Below, in pieces: positions 33,352 through 42,818 of a stretch of 64,000 nucleotides of DNA (positions are counted from its first letter, which is position 1; every line of letters begins with the position of its first letter). A program made the translations under genes and the position numbers. This DNA comes from WTFY01 sp965214675 (GTDB taxonomy: Bacteria > Pseudomonadota > Gammaproteobacteria > UBA4575), in assembly GCA_965214675.1 (NCBI GenBank), contig OZ243969.1, positions 1,054,001 through 1,118,000 on the forward strand, read 5' to 3'. The notes under the pieces are model-generated. The model searched no databases, had not been told where the DNA came from, and worked only from the letters and a program-made list of their open reading frames with translations.

Positions 33352-34587
33352 ATGCTTCGGCGAAAAAGCACAGCAGTACAGATTGGTGATGTAACGGTAG
33401 GGGGGAAAGCCCCGGTTGTCGTGCAATCCATGACCAACACGCATACTGCCGACATTGAAAAAACGGTCGTCCAGGTTTCAGCCCTTGCCGAGGCAGGGTC
33501 AGAACTCGTACGTATCACGGTGAACGACAAGGATGCCGCCCGTGCGGTGCCGGACATTCGCGAGCATCTGGTTGCCAAAGGGGTCAACGTGCCCCTGGTA
33601 GGCGACTTCCACTTCAATGGCAACCGTCTTCTGAAAAAACACCCTGAGTGTGCGCAGGCGCTCGACAAGTACCGCATCAACCCTGGGAATGTTGGCCGGG
33701 GAAATTTGCACGACAAGCAGTTTGGCGAAATCGTGGAAATCGCCTGTCAATACGACAAACCTGTTCGTATCGGGGTCAACTGGGGAAGCCTTGACCAGGA
33801 TCTGCTGGCCAGAAAACTGGATGAAAATTCGAAATTACCGAAACCCAAATCCCTGCCCGAAGTGATGCACGAGTCGCTGATTGCATCGGCCCTGGAAAGT
33901 GCCGCACTGGCCGAACAGATTGGCCTTGCACATGACAAGATCATTTTGTCGTGCAAGTTGAGTGAAGTGCCCGCACTGGTCAGTGTGTACCGGGATCTTG
34001 CCTCCCGATGCGATTATGCACTGCATCTCGGATTAACCGAGGCTGGCATGGGAACCAAGGGGGTCGTCGCCTCTACGGCCGCATTGTCCGTGTTACTGCA
34101 GGAAGGGATTGGCGACACGATACGAATTTCGCTCACGCCTGAGCCCGGTGGAGATCGAACCCAGGAGGTACGGGTCGCGCAACAGATCCTTCAAACCCTG
34201 GACCTGCGCTCTTTCATGCCCTCGGTCACGGCGTGCCCAGGTTGCGGGCGCACGACGAGCGAATACTTCCAGCACCTGGCGGCAGACATCGAGAGTTATC
34301 TGCGTGAAAACATGCCGGGCTGGAAGCTGCAATTCCCGGGAGTAGAATCCATGAAGGTTGCAGTCATGGGCTGTGTAGTAAATGGACCTGGCGAGAGCAA
34401 GCATGCTGATATCGGTATCAGTCTGCCAGGTACGGGTGAAGCTCCTGTAGCCATCGTGCATGTGGATGGAAGCAAGTTCACGACACTTCGGGGAGACAAT
34501 ATTACAAAGGAATTCCAGAATATCGTGCAGGACTATGTGGCCAACCACTACCATCCTATGAAACAGTCCGGGCAATTACTGAACTGA
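33352..34587 (+). CDS. ispG: (E)-4-hydroxy-3-methylbut-2-enyl-diphosphate synthase
   Basis: [4Fe-4S] enzyme of the MEP isoprenoid pathway, converting MEcPP to HMBPP. The 411 residues have the TIM-barrel start VGGKAPVVVQSMTNTHTADIE, DFHFNGNRLL and RINPGNVG, and the C-terminal cluster domain with CPGCGRTTSEYFQHLA and VAVMGCVVNGPGESKHADIG. All ligand cysteines are present. Convergent with the acyl-CoA ligase. Confidence 0.96.
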   Translation: MLRRKSTAVQIGDVTVGGKAPVVVQSMTNTHTADIEKTVVQVSALAEAGSELVRITVNDKDAARAVPDIREHLVAKGVNVPLVGDFHFNGNRLLKKHPECAQALDKYRINPGNVGRGNLHDKQFGEIVEIACQYDKPVRIGVNWGSLDQDLLARKLDENSKLPKPKSLPEVMHESLIASALESAALAEQIGLAHDKIILSCKLSEVPALVSVYRDLASRCDYALHLGLTEAGMGTKGVVASTAALSVLLQEGIGDTIRISLTPEPGGDRTQEVRVAQQILQTLDLRSFMPSVTACPGCGRTTSEYFQHLAADIESYLRENMPGWKLQFPGVESMKVAVMGCVVNGPGESKHADIGISLPGTGEAPVAIVHVDGSKFTTLRGDNITKEFQNIVQDYVANHYHPMKQSGQLLN

Positions 34588-34607
34588 ATGCCCGCACCAG
34601 TACCGGG

Positions 34608-36284
34608 CTATTCGTCCTGGCGGCTCCCATCGCGCAAGGTACGGCGCAGAATCTTGCCGACATTGGTCTTGGGCAACTCGGTATAAAATTCAATATGCTT
34701 GGGCCACTTGTAACGCGTCAGACGGTCTTTACAAAAATCCAGAATATCCTCTTCCACCAGCGCCGGGTCTTTTTTGACGATACAAAGTTTCACGACCTCG
34801 CCTGAAGCAGGATCCGGTACTCCAATCGCAGCAACCTCCAGCACGCCTTCATGAGCTGCCACGACCTCCTCAATTTCGTTCGGGTAGACGTTGAACCCTG
34901 AAACGAGAATCATATCCTTCTTGCGATCGACGATGCTGATGTACCCGTCATCATCGATCGTGGCAATATCGCCGGTGCGCAGCCAGCCATCCTCACTCAG
35001 GACATTCCCGGTTTCTTCAGGATTGCTCAGATAGCCTTGCATCACCTGTGGACCACGTACGCAAAGCTCACCCGCTTCTCCCACTCCCAGCTCGCCGCCG
35101 TCATCATCGCGTAAGGAAATCTCCGTGTTCGGAATCGGCAATCCGATCTTGCCGTTGAATTTTTCAAGATCAAGCGGATTGACGGTCACGGCCGGGGAGG
35201 TCTCGGTCAGGCCATAGGCCTCGGCCAGCACACATCCGGTGACCTGCTGCCAGGTTTCAGCAACGGACTCCTGCACTGCCATACCACCCCCCAAAGAGAT
35301 CTTGAGATGAGAGAAGTCCAGTGCCGAGAACCCTTCCGTGTTCAGTAAACCGTTGTACAGTGTATTCACACCGGTCATCACAGAAAAATTGACCTTGCCC
35401 AGTTCCCGGACAAAGCCTTTCATATCACGCGGGTTTGTAATCAGATAGTTCAGCCCTCCGAGATGGACGAACAAAAAGCAATTCGCGGTCAGGGAGAATA
35501 TATGGTACAGCGGTAACGCTGTAATCACGACTTCATTGCCCTCTTCCAGAACACTTTTGAACCACGCATCCACCTGCGCAATGTTCGACAACAGGTTGTC
35601 ATGCGTGAGGATTGCCAACTTCGCCGAGCCTGTCGTACCCCCTGTCAGCTGCAGGAAAGCGAAATCCTCCCGTGTCAGCGATGGCTTGACAAACCGCGCA
35701 TCCCTCCCGGCGGCAAGTGCTGCGTTGAATGAAACCGTGTTCTCCAACTCGTACTCAGGAATCTTGTGCTGCACATACTTCAACACGAAATTCACGACAC
35801 AAGACTCCAGGAAACCCAGCATATCCCCCACCCTGGAAAGGATTACATGTTCTACACGAGAGTCCTCGACGGTCTCTGCAAGTACCCCTGCAAAGTTCTC
35901 CAGAATGACAATCGCTTTGGCCTCGGACTTTTCCAGGGCTTCACCAAGTTCTCTTGCGGTATACAAAGGATTGATGTTGACGACTACCAGTCCGGCGCGC
36001 AGGATGCCGAACATGGCCACCGGAAACTGCAAAAGATTGGGGAGCATGATCGCGACACAATCCCCTTTTTGCAGATTCATCACGGTCTGCAGGTAGGCCG
36101 CAAAGTTGCGACTCTCGACATTGAGCCTCGAGTAACTCATTTGCACGCCCCTGTTTTCAAATGCCGGCAGATGGCTGTAGCGAACCGCGGCCTCCTCAAG
36201 CAGGTGGGCCAGCGATGTGTACTGGTCCAGTTCAACGAATTCTGGAATGCCTTCCGGATAGTTCTTCAGCCAGATTTTTTCCAT
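34608..36284 (-). CDS. fadD: Long-chain fatty acid-CoA ligase
   Basis: AMP-forming acyl-CoA synthetase. The 558 residues carry the P-loop-like LQLTGGTTGSAKLAILTH (about 212-229), the YGLTETSPAVTVN motif near 358, GWLRTGDIATIDDDGYISIVDRKKDMI (about 445) and the catalytic Lys in LPKTNVGKILRRTLRD near the end. Length and motifs fit FadD (about 560). The symbol is by similarity; related ligases are hard to separate. Confidence 0.87.
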   Translation of the reverse strand: MEKIWLKNYPEGIPEFVELDQYTSLAHLLEEAAVRYSHLPAFENRGVQMSYSRLNVESRNFAAYLQTVMNLQKGDCVAIMLPNLLQFPVAMFGILRAGLVVVNINPLYTARELGEALEKSEAKAIVILENFAGVLAETVEDSRVEHVILSRVGDMLGFLESCVVNFVLKYVQHKIPEYELENTVSFNAALAAGRDARFVKPSLTREDFAFLQLTGGTTGSAKLAILTHDNLLSNIAQVDAWFKSVLEEGNEVVITALPLYHIFSLTANCFLFVHLGGLNYLITNPRDMKGFVRELGKVNFSVMTGVNTLYNGLLNTEGFSALDFSHLKISLGGGMAVQESVAETWQQVTGCVLAEAYGLTETSPAVTVNPLDLEKFNGKIGLPIPNTEISLRDDDGGELGVGEAGELCVRGPQVMQGYLSNPEETGNVLSEDGWLRTGDIATIDDDGYISIVDRKKDMILVSGFNVYPNEIEEVVAAHEGVLEVAAIGVPDPASGEVVKLCIVKKDPALVEEDILDFCKDRLTRYKWPKHIEFYTELPKTNVGKILRRTLRDGSRQDE

Positions 36285-36292
36285 ACCGCTGG

Positions 36293-37693
36293 CTATGGGA
36301 AGTGATCGCTGCTCTGGATCTCGGGGACGAAATTCTCGAAACGCGTGTATTGACCCAGAAAAGTCAGCCGGGTCTTGAAAATGGGGCCGTTACGCTGCTT
36401 GCCAATGATGATCTCGGCAGTTCCCTTGTCCTTGGAGTCTTCGTTGTATACCTCGTCGCGGTAGATAAAAACAATCAGGTCTGCATCCTGTTCAATGGCC
36501 CCGGATTCCCGTAAATCGGACATGACCGGCCGCTTGTCCGAACGTTGCTCCAGGCTCCGGTTCAGCTGGGACAATGCCACTACAGGTACGTTCAGTTCCT
36601 TGGCAAGTGCTTTCAGGGAGCGGCAGATTTCAGATATTTCCGTTGCGCGATTTTCGGAAGTCCCGCCGACCGTCATCAACTGCAGGTAATCCACGACAAT
36701 CAGTGACAGACCATGTTCGCGTTTCAACCGGCGCGCACGTGCCCGCAACTCGATCGGGGACAACACCGCAGAATCATCAATGAACAGATTGGCTTCGGAA
36801 AGTACCGATACGGCACTGGTAAGGCGGGGCCAGTCCTCGTCATTCAATTTGCCCGTGCGCACCCGTTGCTGATCGATCCTGCCCATGGAGGACAGCATAC
36901 GCATGGCCAGGGAACGCCCCGGCATTTCCATGCTGTAGATTGCTACATTGATCTTCTTCTTAAGCGCTGCATATTCCACGATGTTCATGGCAAAACTGGT
37001 CTTTCCCATGGAAGGCCGCCCTGCAACGATGATTAGCTCCCCATCCTGAAGACCCGCTGTCTTTTCATCAAATTCATCAAAGCCGCTCGGAATGCCGGTG
37101 ATGTGGTCATCACGTTCATACAACTCGTCAATCTGCTCGACGGTTGTTTTGAGCAGCGCCTTGATATTGACGAAGCCCTGCCCGGACTGTGCACTGCGGT
37201 CGGTGATATGAAAGATTTTCTGTTCGGCCTCATCCAGCAGAAGCTGGATGTCCCTGCCTTGTGGTGACAGGCCACTTGCAGCAATATCATTGCCCACCTG
37301 AACCAGCTGCCTGAATACGGACTTTTCACGCACGATGTCCGCATAGGCCTTGATATTTGAGGTGCTCGGGATATCGTTTGCCAGCGTTCCCAAGTAGGCC
37401 AGAATGTTGGTGTCCTCGATTTCACTTTTCTGGCGAAGCAGGTCCGACAAGGTCAGAACATCGAATACCTCGCGTTTGTCGACCAGCTCATTGATCGCAC
37501 GAAAAATCAGGCGGTGATTGAATAGATGAAAATCATCCTCGTTAATCTTGTCTGCGACCTTTTCCCAGGCGGAGTTGTCCAGGATCAGGCCACCGAGCAC
37601 GGCTTGCTCAGCTTCCAGTGAATAGGGAGGTGTGCGCAGACTGTCCGCGTAGGTAACGCCGTAGTCAGGTCCGGATTTTGTTATTTCAGCCAC
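36293..37693 (-). CDS. dnaB: Replicative DNA helicase
   Basis: Hexameric helicase that unwinds DNA at the fork. The 466 residues show the N-terminal dimer domain (PPYSLEAEQAVLGGLILDNSAW), a linker and the RecA-type motor: Walker A GRPSMGKTSFAMN near 212, Walker B LSLIVVDYLQLM near 315, and a C-terminal YRDEVYNEDSKDKGTAEIIIGKQRNGP. No intein is present. It is the last gene of the rpsF-rpsR-rplI block. Confidence 0.97.
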   Translation of the reverse strand: MAEITKSGPDYGVTYADSLRTPPYSLEAEQAVLGGLILDNSAWEKVADKINEDDFHLFNHRLIFRAINELVDKREVFDVLTLSDLLRQKSEIEDTNILAYLGTLANDIPSTSNIKAYADIVREKSVFRQLVQVGNDIAASGLSPQGRDIQLLLDEAEQKIFHITDRSAQSGQGFVNIKALLKTTVEQIDELYERDDHITGIPSGFDEFDEKTAGLQDGELIIVAGRPSMGKTSFAMNIVEYAALKKKINVAIYSMEMPGRSLAMRMLSSMGRIDQQRVRTGKLNDEDWPRLTSAVSVLSEANLFIDDSAVLSPIELRARARRLKREHGLSLIVVDYLQLMTVGGTSENRATEISEICRSLKALAKELNVPVVALSQLNRSLEQRSDKRPVMSDLRESGAIEQDADLIVFIYRDEVYNEDSKDKGTAEIIIGKQRNGPIFKTRLTFLGQYTRFENFVPEIQSSDHFP

Positions 37694-37747
37694 AAAGATT
37701 TCCCGGTGTCCCCAAAGCCGCCGCCAGCGCTTATGCGACTGGCCTGA

Positions 37748-38200
37748 TCATCCCTCCGGGACAATCTTCAGATCAATGGTGGCAATGACATCGGTGTGCA
37801 AGCTGACATCGACCTGATACTCGCCGGTCTGCTTGAACACGCCTGATGGCAACCGGATTTCCTTTTTTTCCACGGCTTTGCCGGCCTCACTCAAGGCTTG
37901 AACAATGTCAACTGTGCCCACTGAGCCAAACAGCTTGCCTTCCTCATCTGCCGTTTTGGCTGTAATCGTCAAGACAAAACCGTCCAGTTCAGCCTTGCGA
38001 GCCTCAGCCCCAGTCAACGAGTCTGCTGCCATCTTCTCCAGTTCTACCCGTCGTGCTTCGAACTCGGCAATATTTTCAGCAGTCGCAGGCTTGGCTTTGC
38101 CACTGGGTACGAGGTAGTTTCGTGCGTAGCCCGGTTTCACCCTTACCTTCTCTCCAAGGTCGCCCAGGTTGTCCACTTTCGTCAGCAATATCACTTCCAT
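37748..38200 (-). CDS. rplI: 50S ribosomal protein L9
   Basis: 150 residues starting MEVILLTKVDNLGDLGEKV, with KPGYARNYLVPSGKA, the conserved L9 N-domain and connecting helix that bind 23S rRNA. C-terminal domain complete. Lies between the DUF2232 gene and dnaB. Confidence 0.97.
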   Translation of the reverse strand: MEVILLTKVDNLGDLGEKVRVKPGYARNYLVPSGKAKPATAENIAEFEARRVELEKMAADSLTGAEARKAELDGFVLTITAKTADEEGKLFGSVGTVDIVQALSEAGKAVEKKEIRLPSGVFKQTGEYQVDVSLHTDVIATIDLKIVPEG

Positions 38201-38255
38201 CTTGATTCTCTCTTGATCGGTAAAGACTCATTATAAACGGTTGTTCGGGCCTCGT

Positions 38256-39173
38256 TCACATTTCGGATTTCAAAAATCGCTTCCTGAAATCGATCAACCC
38301 GTCCAGGACGCCTGCCGATGCCAGTACCAGCATCATCTGGGGAGTCGCAATAAAAAGCAGACCATACACCGTGATAAAACCCAGCAAGGGTTTGGAAAGC
38401 ATTCCAATGACGGCATGGATGAGTCCCAAACCCTGCAAAAAGAACATGCTCAGGCATACGATCGTCAATTGCCAAAAAATTGCAGCTTTGGCGGTCCACG
38501 CTCCAACTGCAAACAGGATGACCAGGATGGCAAGTGCCCGCCCCAGGTTGAAGCGTACAAATTCCTTGTGGAAAGCCGGCGTGTCATCCAGCAAGTCATT
38601 CCACCAACCCCCGAAGGATACTGCGATACTGGTGGTCAGAAGATATACCGCAACCACCATACCCGTCATCAGGGAAGCTATCCTGGGAAGATGCTGCTCG
38701 GCATGCTCGAGACTGAGGTTGGAATTCTGCATCATGATCTGGAATGACGGGCCCTGTTCGATAGCTGCAAGCAGGTTTTTCAGATAAAGCAACCAGTCGG
38801 CCTGCATGTCCGGGAACAGTATCGTCAGCAGTACCGTAAGAACGACCCCACCGACGGTCAATGCCTGCAGTGCCAGACTGAGCGATCGAAAATGCTGGTA
38901 CGCGTAGGTCACTGCAACAATCGAAGCCCAGATAATCAAGGGGCCTGCAGAAAGCGTATCCAACAACAGGAACGTACTGAACGCTATCAGTGCCACGCAA
39001 ATAAGCAGGACACTGATGGCCTGCCGAATCCCTACTTTCAGTGTAACCAGCGCGAGTGCGCCGCCGCTCATGATGATCAGGAAGGGAAGCGGAAATGAAA
39101 GCAATGCAAAAACAAACACAACCGTGACCGCCTGGAACGGTCCGGAGAGGATATAGCGCGCCAGTGAACGCAT
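38256..39173 (-). CDS. DUF2232-type membrane protein
   Basis: 305 residues with about eight hydrophobic segments (AVTVVFVFALLSFPLPFLIIM, ISVLLICVALIAFSTFLLLD, MVVAVYLLTTSIAVSFGGWW, LAILVILFAVGAWTAKAAIF and others). Proteins of this type are encoded between rpsR and rplI in many non-enteric gammaproteobacteria; function unknown. No catalytic motif is seen. Confidence 0.75.
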   Translation of the reverse strand: MRSLARYILSGPFQAVTVVFVFALLSFPLPFLIIMSGGALALVTLKVGIRQAISVLLICVALIAFSTFLLLDTLSAGPLIIWASIVAVTYAYQHFRSLSLALQALTVGGVVLTVLLTILFPDMQADWLLYLKNLLAAIEQGPSFQIMMQNSNLSLEHAEQHLPRIASLMTGMVVAVYLLTTSIAVSFGGWWNDLLDDTPAFHKEFVRFNLGRALAILVILFAVGAWTAKAAIFWQLTIVCLSMFFLQGLGLIHAVIGMLSKPLLGFITVYGLLFIATPQMMLVLASAGVLDGLIDFRKRFLKSEM

Positions 39174-39213
39174 GGCGACTACCTGTCAGCCAAAGCGTGG
39201 CTTATAAACGCAC

Positions 39214-39438
39214 TCAATGCTGATCACTGTACGGCAACAATGCAATATAACGAGCTCGTTTGATCGCCTTTGACAATTGACGCTGATATCTTGCTTTTGT
39301 ACCGGTGACCCGGCTTGGAACAATCTTGCCTGACTCGCTGACAAAATCCTTCAGCACCTTGATATCTTTGTAGTCAATCTCTTCGATACCTTCTTCCGTG
39401 AAGCGGCAATACCTTCTTTTTCTGAAATACTTTGCCAT
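39214..39438 (-). CDS. rpsR: 30S ribosomal protein S18
   Basis: 74 residues with RRRYCRFTEEGIEEIDYKD-like start (KYFRKRRYCRFTEEG), SESGKIVPSRVTGTKARYQR and QLSKAIKRARYIALLPYSD, the complete S18 signature. It follows rpsF with no priB gene in between. Confidence 0.97.
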   Translation of the reverse strand: MAKYFRKRRYCRFTEEGIEEIDYKDIKVLKDFVSESGKIVPSRVTGTKARYQRQLSKAIKRARYIALLPYSDQH

Positions 39439-39497
39439 TTCAACATCCTCCTGCCTGGGTGGCCAAAATCTCCAGGGGAACTGAACCTGATGGACCG

Positions 39498-40097
39498 CTA
39501 TACATTTTCATCAGCACCCTCCATCTCGGCTTCAGCTTCTTTATTCTCTTTTGAATCCCCGCCGGTCTCTTCGGATGACTGCTGCTTTTCCTCAGTCTCC
39601 TGCTCGTCGGACCCTGCTTCCTGCTTGGCGGTCTCAGCCTCCGGCTTGCCGGATTCGGCCTCCTTCTTGGCGGATTCAGCCTCCTTCTTGGCAGATTCAG
39701 CCTCCGGCTTGGTGGTCTCAGCCTCCGGCTTGGTGGTCTCAGCCTCCGGCTTGGTGGTCTCAGCCTTTTCACTTTCAATCACTTTCATCATCGGCGAGGG
39801 CTCAGTGATCGCTTTTTTCACGGAAATAACCATGTTGCGGATCACTGCATCGTTGAATCTGAATGCAGTGTTCATTTCATTCAGAACTTCCTGTCCACAC
39901 TCGATATTCATGAGCACATAGTGTGCCTTGTGGACCTTTTGGATTGGATACGAGAGTTGCAGACGGCCCCAGTCTTCAAGCCTGTGGACCTTGCTACTGC
40001 CTTCTTTTTCAATGATGGAACGATAGCGTTCGATCATCGCAGGCACCTGACTGCTTTGGTCAGGGTGCACCAAGAACACAATTTCATAATGACGCAT
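39498..40097 (-). CDS. rpsF: 30S ribosomal protein S6 with a long repetitive acidic tail
   Basis: The first 100 or so residues are ordinary S6 (MRHYEIVFLVHPDQSSQVP, then RLEDWGRLQLSYPIQKVHKAHYVLMN), which binds S18 and 16S rRNA. They are followed by an unusual tail of about 90 residues made of seven-residue units of the type ETTKPEA, ESAKKEA and ESGKPEA, then a Gln/Glu-rich end (GSDEQETEEKQQSSEE). The 199-residue total is far longer than the common 95-140. The DNA under the tail is a 21-bp tandem repeat. Confidence 0.95.
   Translation of the reverse strand: MRHYEIVFLVHPDQSSQVPAMIERYRSIIEKEGSSKVHRLEDWGRLQLSYPIQKVHKAHYVLMNIECGQEVLNEMNTAFRFNDAVIRNMVISVKKAITEPSPMMKVIESEKAETTKPEAETTKPEAETTKPEAESAKKEAESAKKEAESGKPEAETAKQEAGSDEQETEEKQQSSEETGGDSKENKEAEAEMEGADENV
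39646..39767. repeat. 21-bp tandem repeat inside rpsF
   Basis: Roughly six copies of a 21-bp unit (typical unit TCAGCCTCCGGCTTGGTGG plus two bases), encoding the ETTKPEA/ESAKKEA repeats. The three copies nearest the S6 core (39709-39767) are nearly identical, suggesting recent unit gain. Confidence 0.8.
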
Positions 40098-40235
40098 TCG
40101 AATCTCCTTATGGGTTTATATCTCCTGGCAATTCTCGTTGAACGCACAGTGAGAAAAGGAATCAATGATGCTTGCAGAGATCGCGAGTCTACGGGAAGAA
40201 CTCGGGCTGGGCAAGTCAGCAAATCGGATCGGTGC

Positions 40236-40265
40236 GGATGGTTCTGGATGGTTCTGGATGGTTCT
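40236..40265. repeat. Three tandem copies of a 10-bp unit between rnr and rpsF
   Basis: GGATGGTTCT repeated three times without interruption (40236-40265), in the 184-base gap between rpsF and rnr, which should contain the rpsF promoter. Period equals about one helical turn. Confidence 0.7.
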
Positions 40266-40281
40266 GTTGCGGGAAGAAAAT

Positions 40282-42504
40282 TCACCTGCGTTTTTTTCGC
40301 TTCCTGGAAGTGCGCTTGCCGTCAGAATGTGAGTCTGCAAGGACAAAATCGATTTTTCTCTCATCCAGCCCTACCCGGGAGACAACAACATTAACTTCAT
40401 CGCCCAGCTTGTAACGCTTCTTGCTGCGTTCACCGAACAGGCATCTTGAAGGCTCGTCATAGTGGTAGTAATCGCTTTTCAATGAGGTGACGTGTACCAG
40501 CCCCTCTACAAATATATGGTCCAGCGTTACAAAAAAGCCGAAGGCAGTCACAGAATTGATCACACCTGAAAACTGCTTGCCCAGCTTGTCCAGCATGAAC
40601 TCGCACTTGAGCCATGCATCCACGTTGCGCGTGGCATCATTGGCCCTGCGCTCGCACATGGAGCACTCCTCGCCCAGCAAAAGCAGGTCATTCTCGGAAA
40701 ATGCAAACAAATCTTTCTTATTGGCTGTCAGCAGGTGCCGAATCGTTCGATGCACAATCAGATCGGGATACCGCCGGATAGGGGACGTAAAGTGGGCATA
40801 CAAGGGCAGCGCCAGCCCAAAATGACCAATATTCTCCGGGCTGTACACCGCTTGTGCCATGGAGCGAATCAGCATCATTTCAATGATGTGCTTGTCCTTG
40901 CGATGTGAAATCTTTTTGAGCGTGTCCAGGAAATCTCCGATTTCTGGTTTGCTGGACCGGGTAAAACCGACACCCAGGGACTGCAGAAACTCTCTCAACT
41001 CCCTGGTTTTTTCACTGGTCGGGTGATCGTGTACACGATACAGGGTGGGCAGTTTATGTTTACTGATGAACTTGGCTGCGGCAATGTTTGCGCTGATCAT
41101 GCACTCTTCAATGATCATGTGGGCCTGGAAGCGTTCCTGTGGAACGATCGCCTTGATTTTCTTGTGCTCATCGAATTCAAAAAAGCACTCCAGGGTATCA
41201 AAATCAACAGCGCCTCTTTTCTTGCGCTGTTTTTTCAGAGCACCATATACACCTTGCAGGTGCTCCAGCTCAGGCCGCACGTGACTGTACCGCTTGCGTA
41301 ATTTCTTATCCCCGCCATACAGGATCCTCTGTACCTTGTCGTAGGTCAGTCGCGCGGCAGAGTGCATGACCGCATCGTAAAAGCTGTAACGCTTGAGCGC
41401 GCCGTCCCGGGTAATAAACATCTCGCAAACCATGCAGAGGCGGTCCGTATCAGGCTTGAGAGAGCAAAGCCCGTTGGAAAGCTGCTCAGGAAGCATGGGA
41501 ACGACACGTTCCGGGAAGTATACCGACGTACCACGCTTGCGGGCTTCGAGGTCCAGCGCGGAATCCGGCTGCACGTAATGTGACACATCTGCAATGGCCA
41601 CCCACAGGCGCCATCCGTTCTCACGCGGTTCGCAATACACTGCATCATCAAAGTCCCTGGCATCACGACCGTCGATGGTAACGAATTTGAGTGCACGCAA
41701 ATCCTTGCGGCACCCAAGCTCATGCTTGATCGCGTTCTCGTGGAACTGCTCCACTTCATGCAGCACCTCTTCACTCCACCGATGCGGGATGTCGTAGGAA
41801 CGGATAGCCACGTCAATTTCCATGCCGGGTGCCAGATGATCCCCAAGCACCTCGACGACCTTGCCGATGGCCTGTCGCGAGCGATTCGGCGGCTCCACGA
41901 TGGAGGTCACCACGAATTGTCCGTTCACCGCGCCCCCGCTCGCCTTGGCGGGGATCATGACATCCTGGCCCAGGCGCTTGTTATCCGGGACTACAAAACC
42001 GACACCGGACTCCTGGTAGTACCTGCCAACGATCTGCTTGTTGTGACGCTTGATGATCTCGACCAGTTTGCACTGTGGCTTGTCACCCTTCGCATTCCCG
42101 ATAGGCCGTACGACGACCCGATCGCCGTGCATCAGGGGGCGCATTTCGCGGGGAGACAGGAAAAGATCCGGACCGCCCTCGTCTGGAATCAGAAAGCCAA
42201 ACCCGTTGGAGTGGCCCATGACCCGGCCACGCACCAGGTTGACCTTGGCTACAGGGAGATAGTGGTTTTGACGATTCCGTATGATCTGGCCATCACGCTC
42301 CATCGCCTTCAGACGCCGCTCCAATGCAGTGACATCCTTATCCGCAGAGATATCCAGCGCCTGGTGCAATGCCGGTGCTGACAAGGGGCCCGCACTGTCT
42401 TCCAGTACCCCGAGAATGAACTCCCGGCTTGCAATAGGGTGCTTGTACTTGGCAGCCTCTCGTCGACTGTACGGGTCCGTAGAACTTTTTTTCTTGCGTG
42501 TCAT
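40282..42504 (-). CDS. rnr: Ribonuclease R
   Basis: Processive 3'-5' exoribonuclease that degrades structured RNA. 740 residues: N-terminal winged helix (SREFILGVLEDSAGPLSAPAL), cold-shock domains (GHSNGFGFLIPDEGGPDLFLSP), the RNB catalytic domain (TIDGRDARDFDDAVYCEPREN, with the Asp cluster near 275-285, and HFTSPIRRYPDLIVHR), an S1 domain near 650 (GVINSVTAFGFFVTLDHIFVEGLVHV) and a basic tail (RTSRKRKKRR). Upstream of rpsF. Confidence 0.96.
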   Translation of the reverse strand: MTRKKKSSTDPYSRREAAKYKHPIASREFILGVLEDSAGPLSAPALHQALDISADKDVTALERRLKAMERDGQIIRNRQNHYLPVAKVNLVRGRVMGHSNGFGFLIPDEGGPDLFLSPREMRPLMHGDRVVVRPIGNAKGDKPQCKLVEIIKRHNKQIVGRYYQESGVGFVVPDNKRLGQDVMIPAKASGGAVNGQFVVTSIVEPPNRSRQAIGKVVEVLGDHLAPGMEIDVAIRSYDIPHRWSEEVLHEVEQFHENAIKHELGCRKDLRALKFVTIDGRDARDFDDAVYCEPRENGWRLWVAIADVSHYVQPDSALDLEARKRGTSVYFPERVVPMLPEQLSNGLCSLKPDTDRLCMVCEMFITRDGALKRYSFYDAVMHSAARLTYDKVQRILYGGDKKLRKRYSHVRPELEHLQGVYGALKKQRKKRGAVDFDTLECFFEFDEHKKIKAIVPQERFQAHMIIEECMISANIAAAKFISKHKLPTLYRVHDHPTSEKTRELREFLQSLGVGFTRSSKPEIGDFLDTLKKISHRKDKHIIEMMLIRSMAQAVYSPENIGHFGLALPLYAHFTSPIRRYPDLIVHRTIRHLLTANKKDLFAFSENDLLLLGEECSMCERRANDATRNVDAWLKCEFMLDKLGKQFSGVINSVTAFGFFVTLDHIFVEGLVHVTSLKSDYYHYDEPSRCLFGERSKKRYKLGDEVNVVVSRVGLDERKIDFVLADSHSDGKRTSRKRKKRR

Positions 42505-42663
42505 GAGCGATTCACTTTACCCTTCCGTGCGGGAAACTCGAAACATACCGATTCCGTGTGGTGCACTGGTATTCTCCCCCGCAGTGCGTTGACAAGTATC
42601 CGGGCGCTTCGTAAAGTGCCCACCTTCCGAACGGGCAGTTCCAGCCCCAAACGGGATGACAAT

Positions 42664-42750
42664 GCCGAGGTGGCGAAATTGGTAGACGCGCTAGCTTCAG
42701 GTGCTAGTGGGAGCAATCCCATGGAGGTTCGAGTCCTCTCCTCGGCACCA
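42664..42750 (+). tRNA. tRNA-Leu (anticodon CAG)
   Basis: 87 bases including CCA. Acceptor GCCGAGG pairs with CCTCGGC; anticodon stem CTAGC/GCTAG with loop TTCAGGT gives CAG; class II variable arm; T loop TTCGAGTC. Between rnr and the DUF411 gene. Confidence 0.95.
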
Positions 42751-42818
42751 CATTACTGCATCATCAAAGAAACCGCGGTGCAGCAACTGGATTCTCCATG
42801 AAATTAAAAACTTCCTGA

